A stretch of 64,000 bases of DNA from Streptomyces lienomycini (GCF_027947595.1 NZ_CP116257.1:248001-312000); one strand, 5' to 3'; numbered from the stretch's first letter, positions 52,844 through 61,993 are shown. Notes: a model not told the origin generated them from the letters alone. Numbers and translations are program-made.

Positions 52844-53062
52844 TCAGCGGCGGCGGCGACCGCCCGTGACCCCGCTTATGAACGCGGCCCAGGAGCCGTC
52901 CCCGAAGGCCACCACAGGCCCGCCCGGAACCTTGCTGTCACGAACGGGCACGACGCCCGTGAACCCGTCGGCGACCTCCACGCAGTTGCCGCCCTCCTGG
53001 TTGCTGTAGCTGCTCCTGCGCCAGGCGACGCCGTTCGGATCGGGAAGGAACGTTCGCTTCAC
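52844..53062 (-). CDS. DUF397 small protein (second whiJ-type module)
   Basis: 72 residues; family motif WRRSSYSNQEGGNCVEVADG, then VPVRDSKVPGGPVVAFGDGS and WAAFISGVTGG with a basic end. It starts with GTG inside the XRE gene and is read in a different frame over 125 nt of shared DNA. Partner of the XRE/DUF5753 regulator. Confidence 0.9.
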   Translation of the reverse strand: MKRTFLPDPNGVAWRRSSYSNQEGGNCVEVADGFTGVVPVRDSKVPGGPVVAFGDGSWAAFISGVTGGRRRR

Positions 53063-53882
53063 GGTTGTAGCCCTCCATCGCGGACCGGATCATGTCGAGC
53101 GACATGACTGTGGGCAGGGCATCCGCCCGGACCCGATCGTAAATCCCCGAGAAGTGCTTGACCTCGTCCGGTTCTTCGATGAGTTGGCCGTAGTGCGCGC
53201 CTTCCGTGTAGGCCACCTCCGAGCCGTCCGGCAGCGTCAGAACCGTCAGCGAACCGCCCAGCGCGTCGTGTCCGCCCTGCTCGAACGGCAGCACCTGCAC
53301 CCTGACATGAGACTTCGGCGCGGCCTCCACCAGCCGCTCCAACTGCGCCCGCATGACGTCGTCCCCGCCGATCGGCCGTCTGAGCACCGCCTCGTCGAGC
53401 ACCACCCACAGCTCCGGCCGCCCGGGAGTGGTGAGCCGCTCCTGCCGCCCCATGCGGGCGGCGACCCGTTCCTCCAACTGCTCGGCGCCGTCCAGCGTCA
53501 TGCCGAGGCTCAGTACGGTCCGCGCGTACTCCTCCGTCTGCAACAGACCGGGCACCAGATGCGCCGCGTACTCCCGGACGGATACCGCCCGCTGCGAGTG
53601 GGCGATGAACGCACGCGACCAGTCGGGGAACGCCTCCCGGTACACGTACGGCCACAGCTCCGCCAGCAGGTCCTCCGCCCCGAGCGCCGCGTCCAGCGCA
53701 CGCGCCAGCTCCAGCGTGGGCTTGGCCCCGGACGCCCGCTCGATCTGGGTGATGCGGGTGCTCACCACATGTGTTAGTTCCCCGAGTTGGGCCTGGGTGA
53801 GTCCGGCAGCCGTCCGGAGTCTGCGCACTCGCATGCCGAACAGGGCGGCCATCGACTGACTGGGATCAATTCCGCTGGCCAA
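52938..53882 (-). CDS. XRE/DUF5753 (WhiJ/Scr1-like) regulator with readthrough tail
   Basis: About 314 residues. HTH (FGMRVRRLRTAAGLTQAQLG, STRITQIERASGAKPTLELA), DUF5753 domain (AHLVPGLLQTEEYARTVLSL; VMRAQLERLVEAAPKSHVRV; YTEGAHYGQLIEEPDEVKHF). The start is TTG 53882 (MASGIDPSQS). Homologues normally stop at about EGYNREA; here the frame runs on for about 41 residues (NVPSRSERRRLAQEQLQQPG) across the DUF397 gene. Divergent from the ATP-binding gene at 53940. Confidence 0.87.
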   Translation of the reverse strand: MASGIDPSQSMAALFGMRVRRLRTAAGLTQAQLGELTHVVSTRITQIERASGAKPTLELARALDAALGAEDLLAELWPYVYREAFPDWSRAFIAHSQRAVSVREYAAHLVPGLLQTEEYARTVLSLGMTLDGAEQLEERVAARMGRQERLTTPGRPELWVVLDEAVLRRPIGGDDVMRAQLERLVEAAPKSHVRVQVLPFEQGGHDALGGSLTVLTLPDGSEVAYTEGAHYGQLIEEPDEVKHFSGIYDRVRADALPTVMSLDMIRSAMEGYNREANVPSRSERRRLAQEQLQQPGGRQLRGGRRRVHGRRARS

Positions 53883-53939
53883 GGCTCCACTTCCGTTCCT
53901 TACGTCCTGAAAGGTAAGGCTGCGCCCCCTGTTGAGCGT

Positions 53940-54506
53940 ATGACGTTCGGTCGATCCTTGAGTACGGAACGTGACGACTCGACCCGACGGAATGGAGCCG
54001 AACCGACCGTGCTGCCAGAAACCCGCACCCCAGAAGCCTCCGCCCCAGAAGCCCCCATCCCAGGAGCCGACCTCACCGCCCAGTTCCCCTCCACACCGAG
54101 AGGCGCCCAGCTCGCCCGGCGTCACGCTGTCCGGTGGCTGGAGGCACTGGGGCACCCTCCGGAGTCGGACGTGTCCTGCGCCGTCGCCCTCGTCGTCGGT
54201 GAACTGGCGGCGAACGCCGTCCAGCACGGCCGCGTCCTCGGCCGCACCTTCGGCGTCCGGCTCACCGTGGACGCGGCGGCGGGACTGGTGCGCGTCGAAG
54301 TGGCGGACGCCGCCGCGGACCGGCATCCGTCCGCAGTCCTGCCCTCGTCCTCACTCGAGGGGGAGTCGGGCCGGGGCCTGCTTTTGGTGGACGTCCTGGC
54401 CCTGCGCTGGGGCTGGACACCGCGCCGTACCCTCGGCAAGACCGTCTGGGCGGAGGTGCCATCGAGGCCGGCAGGCGCGGCGGATCCTGAACCGGGCCTG
54501 GTATGA
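53940..54506 (+). CDS. ATP-binding protein, RsbW/AbaA-type HATPase
   Basis: About 188 residues. GHKL fold with N-box VVGELAANAVQHGRVLG and G-box SSLEGESGRGLLLVDVLALR; the first 50 residues are a Pro/Glu-rich leader. ATG 53940 is the first plausible start; GTG 54008 would drop the leader. Divergent from the XRE-DUF397 pair, so this completes a second whiJ/abaA-type module in the window. Probably an anti-sigma-type kinase. Confidence 0.85.
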   Translation: MTFGRSLSTERDDSTRRNGAEPTVLPETRTPEASAPEAPIPGADLTAQFPSTPRGAQLARRHAVRWLEALGHPPESDVSCAVALVVGELAANAVQHGRVLGRTFGVRLTVDAAAGLVRVEVADAAADRHPSAVLPSSSLEGESGRGLLLVDVLALRWGWTPRRTLGKTVWAEVPSRPAGAADPEPGLV

Positions 54507-54652
54507 GCGCAACCCGCGGCCGGTTCCGGGCTCCGCACTCAGGCGTCGGCCGGCGCCACGTCGCCGGTGTCACCGACCAGCCCGACCTGGACCAGGGATG
54601 TGCGCCTGAACGACCTTCTCGTAAAACGGCAGTACAGCGAGGTGAATTGCCC

Positions 54653-54826
54653 GTGAGTGCGGCGCCCCAGGGGCCCTGCTTCTCCATCACCGTCGAGGCC
54701 CTGCGGCTGCGAGAGTGGCTGCTCGGCCCAGGCCAGGCCACGCTCGTGATAGCTCAGTTCTCCGCCGACGGCTTCTACTCGGTCGTGGTCGACTGCGCGA
54801 AGACAGCACACGTAACCGGCTCCTGA
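54653..54826 (+). CDS. Small hypothetical protein
   Basis: 57 residues starting with GTG (VSAAPQGPCFSITVEAL) and ending FYSVVVDCAKTAHVTGS. GAGGTG about 8 nt upstream supports this start over a longer frame from 54503. Two Cys; no family recognised. It may form an operon with the ATP-binding gene (146-nt gap). The 200 bp after it, to 55026, show nothing that I can name. Confidence 0.55.
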   Translation: MSAAPQGPCFSITVEALRLREWLLGPGQATLVIAQFSADGFYSVVVDCAKTAHVTGS

Positions 54827-55026
54827 GCGCTCCAGCCAGCTGAGGGCCATCATGTTGTTCTGCCCTGGCTTGGCGTCCTCTCTATGCCCGGTGCTTCGTT
54901 CGGCGGGACGAGTCCTACCGGCTATCGCTTTGAACGCAAGCGGCTGGCACCCCTCAGGTCTGCCCGTAATGAAATCCTGACGAACGAGCTTGACGGGCGC
55001 TAGGTCGTAATGGAAGCCTTACGGTC

Positions 55027-55545
55027 ATGGCGATCGATCAGTTTGACGGGCATGGATTCGCCCCCTTGCCCGTGCATGAGTTCGACGGTGAATACCACGA
55101 GCTCGTGGGTATGGCGGCTTCGTGTAGCTGCGGCTGGCGCGGGACCGACGTCTCTCCGGGTATGGAGGGGAAGGGCGGCTATCGCGGCCCCACCGCCCAC
55201 CCGATCACGTCCGAGGAGGGCGAGGCGGAGCGTGCCGCAGAGCAGGAGTGGCTGGACGAACACATCGCAGACTTCGACGGGGCTGTCGTCTCGGCGGCTC
55301 TCGCCAATCAGATCCGCTCCGTTGGTGAACAGCTCGATGTCCTGATCGAGGCGGACGAACCGATGGCCGCCCTGGTGGCGATCCGCCTGTCAGGCGGCTA
55401 CTTCGCCCGCCAGGCCCGCGATGCGGCCCTGCGCGCCAGCTTCTTGGACCATTCCTGGTCGCAAATCGGCGACGCGCTGGGTATCTCCAAGCAGGCAGCC
55501 TGGGAGCGATACGGGAAATCCCGGCCGGAACGTGCATCGGAGTAG
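55027..55545 (+). CDS. Hypothetical protein with C-terminal HTH
   Basis: 172 residues. N-terminal part has HELVGMAASCSCGWRGTDVS, a CxC pair similar to short zinc-binding loops. The middle is acidic and helical (EEGEAERAAEQEWLDEHIAD), and the C-terminal end DHSWSQIGDALGISKQAAWE looks like an HTH. No family name recognised; probably a small DNA-binding accessory protein. Its codons are less GC-biased than those of core genes. Confidence 0.75.
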   Translation: MAIDQFDGHGFAPLPVHEFDGEYHELVGMAASCSCGWRGTDVSPGMEGKGGYRGPTAHPITSEEGEAERAAEQEWLDEHIADFDGAVVSAALANQIRSVGEQLDVLIEADEPMAALVAIRLSGGYFARQARDAALRASFLDHSWSQIGDALGISKQAAWERYGKSRPERASE

Positions 55546-55969
55546 CTAGAAAGACACCCTGGCACCAGCGCAATAGGCCACTGGCCGTGATCGTTTTGGC
55601 TGGTATAGGCGGTGTCGAGGTCCCCGAGGTCGGGTTGGGTACGCACACGGTACGACGGCCGTGGCCGGAACCACGCGCGACGCTCGCTAGAACCTCTCAC
55701 TCCGTTGAGCGCCAGGCCGACGGCGGCCACGAGCAGCCCTGGCCGTTTTCATAGACCTCATCAGGGCCCTCATTGGTACGGCGCGCTGATGCTCGCACAC
55801 GCTCAGACGGTAGGGGGAAGACGGTAGGGGGAGGAAGAGCAGGGCTTACCGCCCGCCGCCAGGCTTGGTGAGTGATCGAGTGGCCTTGGTGATGGGGTGA
55901 TAGGAACCGTTTGGGGCCCGGGACGTGGGGTCAGCTCCCCAACGGACCCCCAAACGCCCCCGAAACCGC
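55546..55969. other. Gene-free stretch before tRNA-Pro
   Basis: No reading frame with convincing codon use or a ribosome site, and no hairpin or repeat that I can support beyond the duplicated GACGGTAGGGGGA (around 55806-55832). Confidence 0.6.
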
Positions 55970-56006
55970 TCAGGGGCCCGACCCGCTGAGCGGATCAGGC
56001 CCCTGA
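55970..56006 (-). terminator. Terminator of tRNA-Pro
   Basis: Arms TCAGGGGCC (55970-55978) and GGCCCCTGA (55998-56006), 16 nt downstream of the tRNA in its direction of transcription. Confidence 0.7.
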
Positions 56007-56021
56007 CCTGGAACTTCACTG

Positions 56022-56095
<74 letters not shown>

Positions 56096-56162
56096 ATTGT
56101 CGCTGCTCGTCGCGGCGACGTCGTTTACTTTAGCCCACCGGTGGCCGGAGACGAAATCCGGT

Positions 56163-56912
56163 TTAGCGGGAGCGGCGGGGCGGGTTCGGGCGGGCGTGGT
56201 CGAGGGCTACGAGGAGGGCGGCCAGGGCGTAGAGGGCGAGGCCGATGAGGAGGGCGTTGGCGAGGACTCCCCGGTAACCGTGCTGGTCGACGTCGAGGAA
56301 GGGGTAGAGGTAGCGGTCCCCGGAGCCGGGGAGGAGCAGCTCGCCGCGGGCGAGGGAGAAGGCCAGGTAGGCCAGGGGGTAGAGGAGCCACGCGGGGGCC
56401 TGGCTGAGGTGCAGGCGGCCGGGGGCGGTGAGGAGCAGCCACTCGATGGCCGCGGCGACCGGGACCGCCGTGCACAGGATGTGGGTCGCCGCCACCTGCC
56501 AGGCTGTGCCCGAGCCGCCGGTCACGGCGAACGCGCTCGACGCGTCGGCCCGGAGCACGTGGTGGACGAGGCCGCCGGCGACGACGTAGAGCAGGGCCGC
56601 GCCGGTGAGGGCACCCGGCAGGGGGTGGTGGGCGGACCAGGCGCACCGGGCGGAGGCGAGCATGACCAGTGCCAGCAGGATGCCGCTCTGCACCGTGAAG
56701 TGGCTCAGGGCCGCCGTGGGCGGGCCGACCGCGACCAGTTCGATCGCCACGCCGGTCAGCGCCAGCAGGGCCGTGAGGCCGCGGAAGGCGGCGACCAGGC
56801 GACGGCGTACCGGAATCAGCACGGCTCGCGCCGGTACGACGGTCGGCGGCAGGACGACGTGGCCCGGGATCGGGGGGAGGTCCGGGAGGTCCCTGGGTAT
56901 CGGGGCTGTCAT
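56163..56912 (-). CDS. Pr6Pr-family membrane protein
   Basis: 249 residues, six or more helices (LTALLALTGVAIELVAVGPP; HFTVQSGILLALVMLASARC). The conserved end YLYPFLDVDQHGYRGVLANA is the Pr6Pr/FAR-17a-like hallmark. Function unknown, possibly lipid-related. The preceding Pro-rich leader of about 30 residues is likely cytoplasmic. ATG 56912. The next 206 bp (56913-57118) are GC-rich CCCCGG-type low complexity with no gene. Confidence 0.87.
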   Translation of the reverse strand: MTAPIPRDLPDLPPIPGHVVLPPTVVPARAVLIPVRRRLVAAFRGLTALLALTGVAIELVAVGPPTAALSHFTVQSGILLALVMLASARCAWSAHHPLPGALTGAALLYVVAGGLVHHVLRADASSAFAVTGGSGTAWQVAATHILCTAVPVAAAIEWLLLTAPGRLHLSQAPAWLLYPLAYLAFSLARGELLLPGSGDRYLYPFLDVDQHGYRGVLANALLIGLALYALAALLVALDHARPNPPRRSR

Positions 56913-57118
56913 GGCCTCACGCTAGGCAGGCCGGACATGTCGGGCTATGTGGGTGGTCCGTGTGGGTTACCCCGGCCCCAGCCCCCGGTGGCCCGTCGGC
57001 CTCACCGGCGCCCGGCGGTCCTCACCCGAGCCCCGCCCTCACCGGATCCCAGCCCCCGGTCCTCACCTGGGCCCCGCCCCCGCCTGGACCCCTGGGCCCT
57101 CCCCCCGGTCAGGCCCCG

Positions 57119-58048
57119 TCACCCCTCCCGCCCCACCAGCGTCAGCAGTGTCGCCTCCGGTGGGCAGGCGAAGCGGAACGGGGTGTAGCGGTTCGCGCCG
57201 CAGCCCGCGGAGACGTGGAGGTAGGCGGTGCGGCCCTCCGCGGTGTGCGTGGAGAGGCCCTTCACGCGGTCCGTGTCCAGGTCGCAGTTGGTGACCAGGG
57301 CGCCGTAGAAGGGGATGCACAGTTGGCCGCCGTGGGTGTGGCCGGCCAGGACCAGGGGGTAGTCGTCGGCCGCGTAGGCGTCCAGGACGCGCAGGTACGG
57401 CGCGTGGACGACGCCCATCGAGAAGTCGGCCGTGTCGGACGGGCCGCCGGCCACCTCCGCGTACCGGTCCCGCTTGATGTGCGGGTCGTCCAGTCCCGTC
57501 AGCTCGACCGAGACACCCTCGACCTTGAGCGTGCCGCGCGTGTTCGTGAGGTTCTGCCAGCCCGCGGCGTCGAAGCCGTCGCGCAGGTCCTCCCACGGGT
57601 TGTGGACGGCACCGACGACGGGCGGGTTGCCGTTGAGACCGTGGCGGCCCTGAACCTTCTCGAGGAGGTACCGGGCGGGGTTGCGGGGCCGGGGGCCGTA
57701 GTAGTCGTTGGAGCCGAAGACGTAGGCGCCCGGGAACTCCATCAGCGGGCCCAGCGCGTCCAGGACCTCGGGGACGCCCTCCGGGTCGGACAGGTTGTCG
57801 CCGGTGTTGATCACGAAGTCGGGGCGCAGCCCGGCCAGCGAGCGCAGCCAGCGCTGCTTCTTGCGCTGACCGCCGACCATGTGGATGTCGGAGACCTGGA
57901 GCACGCGCAGGGGGCGCATCCCGGACGGGAGGACGGGGACCGTCACCCGTCGGAGGCGGAAGGAGCGGGGCTCGATCGCCGCCGCGTAGGCCAGACCGGC
58001 GGCGCCAACCGCCGTGATTCCCAGGGGTACTCCGTATCGCGCGCGCAT
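57119..58048 (-). CDS. Calcineurin-like metallophosphoesterase
   Basis: 309 residues. An N-terminal hydrophobic anchor (LGITAVGAAGLAYAAAIEPR) precedes the phosphoesterase: VLQVSDIHMVGGQ (DxH), VINTGDNLSDP (GD), FGSNDYYGPR (the N of GNxx, here as SND) and LAGHTHGGQLCIPF (GHxH). Membrane-tethered members of this family act on UDP-sugars or lipids. ATG 58048; divergent from yqeY. Confidence 0.93.
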   Translation of the reverse strand: MRARYGVPLGITAVGAAGLAYAAAIEPRSFRLRRVTVPVLPSGMRPLRVLQVSDIHMVGGQRKKQRWLRSLAGLRPDFVINTGDNLSDPEGVPEVLDALGPLMEFPGAYVFGSNDYYGPRPRNPARYLLEKVQGRHGLNGNPPVVGAVHNPWEDLRDGFDAAGWQNLTNTRGTLKVEGVSVELTGLDDPHIKRDRYAEVAGGPSDTADFSMGVVHAPYLRVLDAYAADDYPLVLAGHTHGGQLCIPFYGALVTNCDLDTDRVKGLSTHTAEGRTAYLHVSAGCGANRYTPFRFACPPEATLLTLVGREG

Positions 58049-58156
58049 ACGTCCATCGTGTCAGAAGGGGCGGAGTACGGCCGACCGCGTCCGGGCCGGG
58101 CGGGGGCGCGTAAATCGGCGGGCGCTCGTCCTCGGGCACCTGCGACAATCAGGTCC

Positions 58157-58621
58157 ATGACCACGCTCAAGTCGAAGCTGCACGACGACCTCAACTCCGC
58201 GATCAGGGGGCGCGACGAGCTCCGCTCCTCGACGCTCCGGCTGACGCTCGCCGCGATCACCAAGGAGGAGGTCGCGGGGAAGGAGAAGCGGGAGCTCTCC
58301 GACGACGAGGTGCAGAAGGTGATCACCCGCGAGGCCAAGAAGCGCCGGGAGGCCGCCGACGCCTTCGCCCAGGGCGGTCGCCCCGAGCAGTCGGAGCGGG
58401 AGAAGGCGGAGGGCGAGGTGCTCGCCGCCTACCTGCCGAAGCAGCTGTCCGACGACGAGCTGAACGCGATCGTCGCGCAGGCCGTCGAGGAGGCCAAGGC
58501 GTCGGGCGCCGAGGGGCCGCGGGCCATGGGCGCCGTGATGAAGATCGTAAACCCGAAGGTGGCCGGGCAGGCCGAGGGCGGCCGGGTCGCTGCCGCGGTC
58601 AAGAAGCTCCTGGCCGGCTGA
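58157..58621 (+). CDS. GatB/YqeY domain protein
   Basis: 154 residues. LKSKLHDDLNSAIRGRDELR, TLRLTLAAITKEEVAGKEKR, AAYLPKQLSDDELNAIVAQA and MGAVMKIVNPKVAGQAEGGR match the YqeY family, which shares a domain with the GatB subunit of tRNA amidotransferase. Cytoplasmic; role unproven. ATG 58157 (MTTLKSK). Confidence 0.95.
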   Translation: MTTLKSKLHDDLNSAIRGRDELRSSTLRLTLAAITKEEVAGKEKRELSDDEVQKVITREAKKRREAADAFAQGGRPEQSEREKAEGEVLAAYLPKQLSDDELNAIVAQAVEEAKASGAEGPRAMGAVMKIVNPKVAGQAEGGRVAAAVKKLLAG

Positions 58622-58680
58622 GCCGCGCGGACGTGAACGGCGTGAGAACGCCGTAGCGGCGCGAAGAGCGCGAAGAAGAA

Positions 58681-58723
58681 GGGCGAGGGCGCTGTCCGCG
58701 GTTCGCGGACAGCGCCCTCGCCC
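58681..58723. terminator. Perfect 20-bp terminator hairpin
   Basis: Arms 58681-58700 (GGGCGAGGGCGCTGTCCGCG) and 58704-58723 are exact complements with a GTT loop. Between convergent yqeY and the penicillin-binding protein gene; serves both directions. Confidence 0.9.
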
Positions 58724-58771
58724 GTGCTCGGTGCCTGTGGCCTATGCCTATAGGACCTGCGGGACCCATGC

Positions 58772-58798
58772 CCCATGGGGCCCATGGGGCCCATGGGG
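58772..58798. repeat. CCCATGGGG x3
   Basis: Three adjacent copies of a 9-bp palindromic unit just after the penicillin-binding protein stop. Confidence 0.85.
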
Positions 58799-58818
58799 CC
58801 TGCCGGGACTACGGCGTC

Positions 58819-61098
58819 TCAGCGCCGTCCGCCGGGCCCGTTGTGACCCGCGCCCTGGAACATGTTCCCGGGGAAGCCGCCACCGTCCGAGCCGCCGTCG
58901 CCGGTGCCTCCGTCGCCGAGGCCGCCGATGAAGCCGTCGTCGCCGTTGTTGCCGTCGTCGGGCTTGCCCTCGTCGCGGCCCTTGTCCTTGTCCTTGTCCT
59001 TGTCCTTGTTTTTGTCCTTGTCCTTGTCGGGGTCCGGGATGTCGACAAGGACGAACGGGGGAGAGTCCTTGCCCGACAGGGCGCCGGTCATGGCGTCCTT
59101 CCAGATGGGGCCCGGGACCGCGCCACCGAAGACGAGGGCGTGGGGGACACCGCCGATCGTGATGTTCTTCATCTCGACCTCCTGGCTGGCGCTGCCGACC
59201 CAGACGGCGCCCGACATGTTCGGCGTGTAGCCGACGAACCAGGCGTTCTTGCGCTCGTCGGTCGTACCCGTCTTGCCCGCGTTGTCACGGTCGGTCAGGC
59301 CGGCCTCCGAACCCGTACCGGAGTCGACCACGCCGCGCAGCAGGGTGTTCACGGTGTCCGCGGTCTTCTCGGTCATGGCCCGCGAGCACGTCGACTTCGG
59401 CACCTCGAGCGACTTCTGCTTGTTGCCGACCTTCTGGGTGATCGACTCGATCGCGACCGGCGTGCAGTACATGCCGCGCGAGGCGAAGGTCGCGTACGCG
59501 CTCGCCATGGTCAGCGGGGACATACCCACCGAGCCGAGCGCGAGGGCGGAGGGGTTCTGCGGCAGCTTGTCGCCGTTGCCCTGGTGGACGTGGAGCTTGT
59601 CCGCCATGGTCGAGACCGGGCACAGACCGATGTCGGCGAGCATCTGCACGAAGTAGGTGTTGACCGACTTGGCCATCGCCTCCTTCAGCCGGTACGGGCC
59701 GACCTCCGACTCGTTCTCGTTCTCCAGGCGGTAGCCGGAGTCGTTGATCCAGGGCTTGTCACAGGTCTGGATCGGGCTCGGGTAGTCCATGTCGTACGGC
59801 GACGAGTACTCCTTCGTCGCGGGTACGTTCTCCTCCAGGGCCGCGGCCGCGAGGAAGGGCTTGAAGGTCGAACCCGTCGGGAAGCCGAAGTTGGAGCCGC
59901 CGGCGGAGTGGTCGACGGAGTAGTTGATCTCTGTCTCGTTCTTCCCGTAGCCGTACGGCTTCGACTGGCCCATGGCGACGATCTTGCCGGTGCCCGGTTC
60001 GACCATCGTGATCGCCGCGGCCACCGAGTCCGTCTTGTAGATGTGGTCCTTCAGGGAGTCGTTCACCGACTCCTGGGCCTGCGGGGTGAGCGTCGTACGG
60101 ACGGTCAGGCCGCCCTGGTTCCAGATCTTGGCCCGGTCCTTGCGGGTCTTGCCGAAGACCGGGTCGCTCAGGAACACCTCGCGTACGTAGTCGCAGAAGA
60201 AGCTCGCGCTGTTCACGGCCGTGATGCAGCCGTTCTTGGGCTTGCTGACCTTCAGCCCGAGCGGAGCCTTCTTCGCCTTCTCGGCCTCGGCCGGGGAGAT
60301 GTCGCCGACCTGGGCCATGCGGGTCAGGACGACGTTGCGGCGCTTGGTGGCCTCCGCCTCGTCGTTGACCGGGTCGTACCGGCTGGGCGACTGGACGATA
60401 CCGGCCAGAAGGGCGGCCTCCTGGACTTCGAGGTCCTTGGCGTGCTTGGAGAAGTACCGCTGGGAGGCGGCCTCGACACCGTACGCCTGCTGGCCGAAGA
60501 AGGTGATGTTCAGGTAGTTCTCGAGGATCTTCTTCTTGCCCAGCTCCTCCTCGACCTGGATCGCGAGCTTCAGCTCCTGGATCTTGCGGCCGATGGTCTG
60601 CTGGGTGGCCTGGGCCACCTTCGTCGGGTCGTCGCCCGCCTCCTCCACGAAGACGTTCTTGACGTACTGCTGGGTGAGGGTGGACGCGCCCTCGGAGACC
60701 CCGCCGCTGCGCGCGTTCTTGTTGAGCGCGCGCAGGACACCCTTGAGGTCGACCGCGCCGTGCTCGTAGAAACGAGAGTCCTCGATCGCGACGATCGCCT
60801 TCTGCATGTACGGCGAGATGTCCTTGAGGTCGACCACCGTGCGGTCGCGCGAGTACACCGTGGCGATGGTGCCGCCCTCGGCGTCGAGGATGGCGGTGCG
60901 CTGACTCAGCGGGGGAGTCTTCAGGTTGGCCGGGAGAGCGTCGAAGCTCTCCACCGACCCCTTGGCGGCCAGCCCCAGCGCGCCTACGGCGGGCAACGCG
61001 ATGCCGGCCAGCACTGCTCCCGCGAGCACACTGACACCGAGGAACTTGGCGGCCTGCTGCGTTGGGGACAGACCACCGCCCGAGCGCTTCTTTGGCAT
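58819..61098 (-). CDS. Bifunctional penicillin-binding protein (class A)
   Basis: 759 residues. Cytoplasmic basic start, one membrane helix (LGVSVLAGAVLAGIALPAVG), transglycosylase domain (IVAIEDSRFYEHGAVDLKGV with catalytic Glu; GASTLTQQYVKNVFVEEAG; GKKKILENYLNITFFGQQAY) and transpeptidase domain (nucleophile Ser in STFKPFLAA, SVN in MAKSVNTYF, KTGTTD). The tail is Lys/Asp repeats then Gly-rich. It polymerises and cross-links peptidoglycan. From memory the gene order matches SCO3580 next to wblA; unverified. Confidence 0.95.
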   Translation of the reverse strand: MPKKRSGGGLSPTQQAAKFLGVSVLAGAVLAGIALPAVGALGLAAKGSVESFDALPANLKTPPLSQRTAILDAEGGTIATVYSRDRTVVDLKDISPYMQKAIVAIEDSRFYEHGAVDLKGVLRALNKNARSGGVSEGASTLTQQYVKNVFVEEAGDDPTKVAQATQQTIGRKIQELKLAIQVEEELGKKKILENYLNITFFGQQAYGVEAASQRYFSKHAKDLEVQEAALLAGIVQSPSRYDPVNDEAEATKRRNVVLTRMAQVGDISPAEAEKAKKAPLGLKVSKPKNGCITAVNSASFFCDYVREVFLSDPVFGKTRKDRAKIWNQGGLTVRTTLTPQAQESVNDSLKDHIYKTDSVAAAITMVEPGTGKIVAMGQSKPYGYGKNETEINYSVDHSAGGSNFGFPTGSTFKPFLAAAALEENVPATKEYSSPYDMDYPSPIQTCDKPWINDSGYRLENENESEVGPYRLKEAMAKSVNTYFVQMLADIGLCPVSTMADKLHVHQGNGDKLPQNPSALALGSVGMSPLTMASAYATFASRGMYCTPVAIESITQKVGNKQKSLEVPKSTCSRAMTEKTADTVNTLLRGVVDSGTGSEAGLTDRDNAGKTGTTDERKNAWFVGYTPNMSGAVWVGSASQEVEMKNITIGGVPHALVFGGAVPGPIWKDAMTGALSGKDSPPFVLVDIPDPDKDKDKNKDKDKDKDKGRDEGKPDDGNNGDDGFIGGLGDGGTGDGGSDGGGFPGNMFQGAGHNGPGGRR
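58981..59028 (-). repeat. GTCCTT hexamer run encoding KDKDKDK
   Basis: About eight GTCCTT-type hexamers inside the penicillin-binding protein gene, one interrupted by a T run (GTTTTTGTCC); encodes the Lys/Asp tail. Confidence 0.9.
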
Positions 61099-61557
61099 GG
61101 AGGCAGCCTACGTTCTCATTCGCCGGACACACGTATATGCCTTGGCCTAAGCTGCACTCAACTGTCACAGCAGTGAGGCCACGTATCAATACGTCCGGCG
61201 ACCCCGAATCGTTCCGGATCCGCTCGATCTTCTTCTGAGGGGCCCCGCTGGGGGCGCGTTGGTGTGTACCGGCGCGCGTCACGGCGTGGGGGGTGCGTGT
61301 CCGAATCCGCCTTGTGTGTCAATCGGTGTCCGTTGTGGCGCAACAGAGATGACCCGAATGTCGGGATCGTCGCGCATGTCGCCAGCTCACTCCCCCGGGT
61401 GATCTGCCGCTTACCCATAGTCCGTTCGGGCCATTCAAGATTGGGCCCGAAGGGGGTGTTGCGCTGTGCCCACCTTCCGTAACGTCCTCAACTGGCGGCG
61501 GTGAATATGCCGCTGCCGCCGTGGGGGAGCCTCGATTCGGGAGAGGACGGCGCCGGT
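61099..61557. other. Divergent spacer between PBP and wblA
   Basis: About 460 bp, no gene. Contains ACGTAT-ca-ATACGT (61181-61194), a perfect palindrome 83 nt upstream of the penicillin-binding protein, and a long leader before wblA, whose promoters in relatives are bound by developmental regulators. I see no reliable promoter boxes. Confidence 0.55.
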
Positions 61558-61896
61558 ATGGGCTGGGTAACCGACTGGAGTGCGCAGGCCGCCTGCCGCA
61601 CTACCGATCCGGATGAACTGTTCGTCCAGGGAGCAGCGCAGAACAGGGCCAAGGCGGTGTGCACCGGCTGTCCGGTGCGGACCGAGTGTCTGGCCGACGC
61701 GCTCGACAACCGCGTCGAGTTCGGCGTGTGGGGAGGCATGACGGAGCGGGAGCGCCGCGCACTGCTGCGCAGGCGGCCCACCGTGACCTCCTGGCGCCGG
61801 CTGCTGGAGACAGCGCGGACGGAATACGAACGAGGGGTCGGCATCATGCCCCTCGACGACGACGAGATGTACGAGAACTACGCGGCCGTGGTCTGA
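61558..61896 (+). CDS. wblA: WhiB-like iron-sulfur regulator WblA
   Basis: 112 residues. Four Fe-S ligands Cys13, Cys35, Cys38 and Cys44 (QAACRTT; AVCTGCPVRTEC), the turn motif EFGVWGGMTERERRALLRR and a short C-terminal acidic end. WblA is a pleiotropic developmental and antibiotic-production regulator in Streptomyces. ATG 61558 gives the known 112-residue length; in-frame GTG 61501 and ATG 61507 would add about 18 residues. The genes next to it (penicillin-binding protein, ArsA pair) match the expected order. Confidence 0.95.
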   Translation: MGWVTDWSAQAACRTTDPDELFVQGAAQNRAKAVCTGCPVRTECLADALDNRVEFGVWGGMTERERRALLRRRPTVTSWRRLLETARTEYERGVGIMPLDDDEMYENYAAVV

Positions 61897-61993
61897 GTCC
61901 TGGCGCCGGGCTCCTGGCACCGGGCACCGGAAACACGCCGGGCCGCGGGTCGTGGGGTCGGTCAGGGCCTGGGCAGGACAGGGCAGAGCAGGA

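Noticed and set aside
61099..61557. AdpA-type sites upstream of wblA
   Set aside because: TTGGCCTAAGC and TGGCGCAACA were compared with the TGGCSNGWWY consensus and do not fit.
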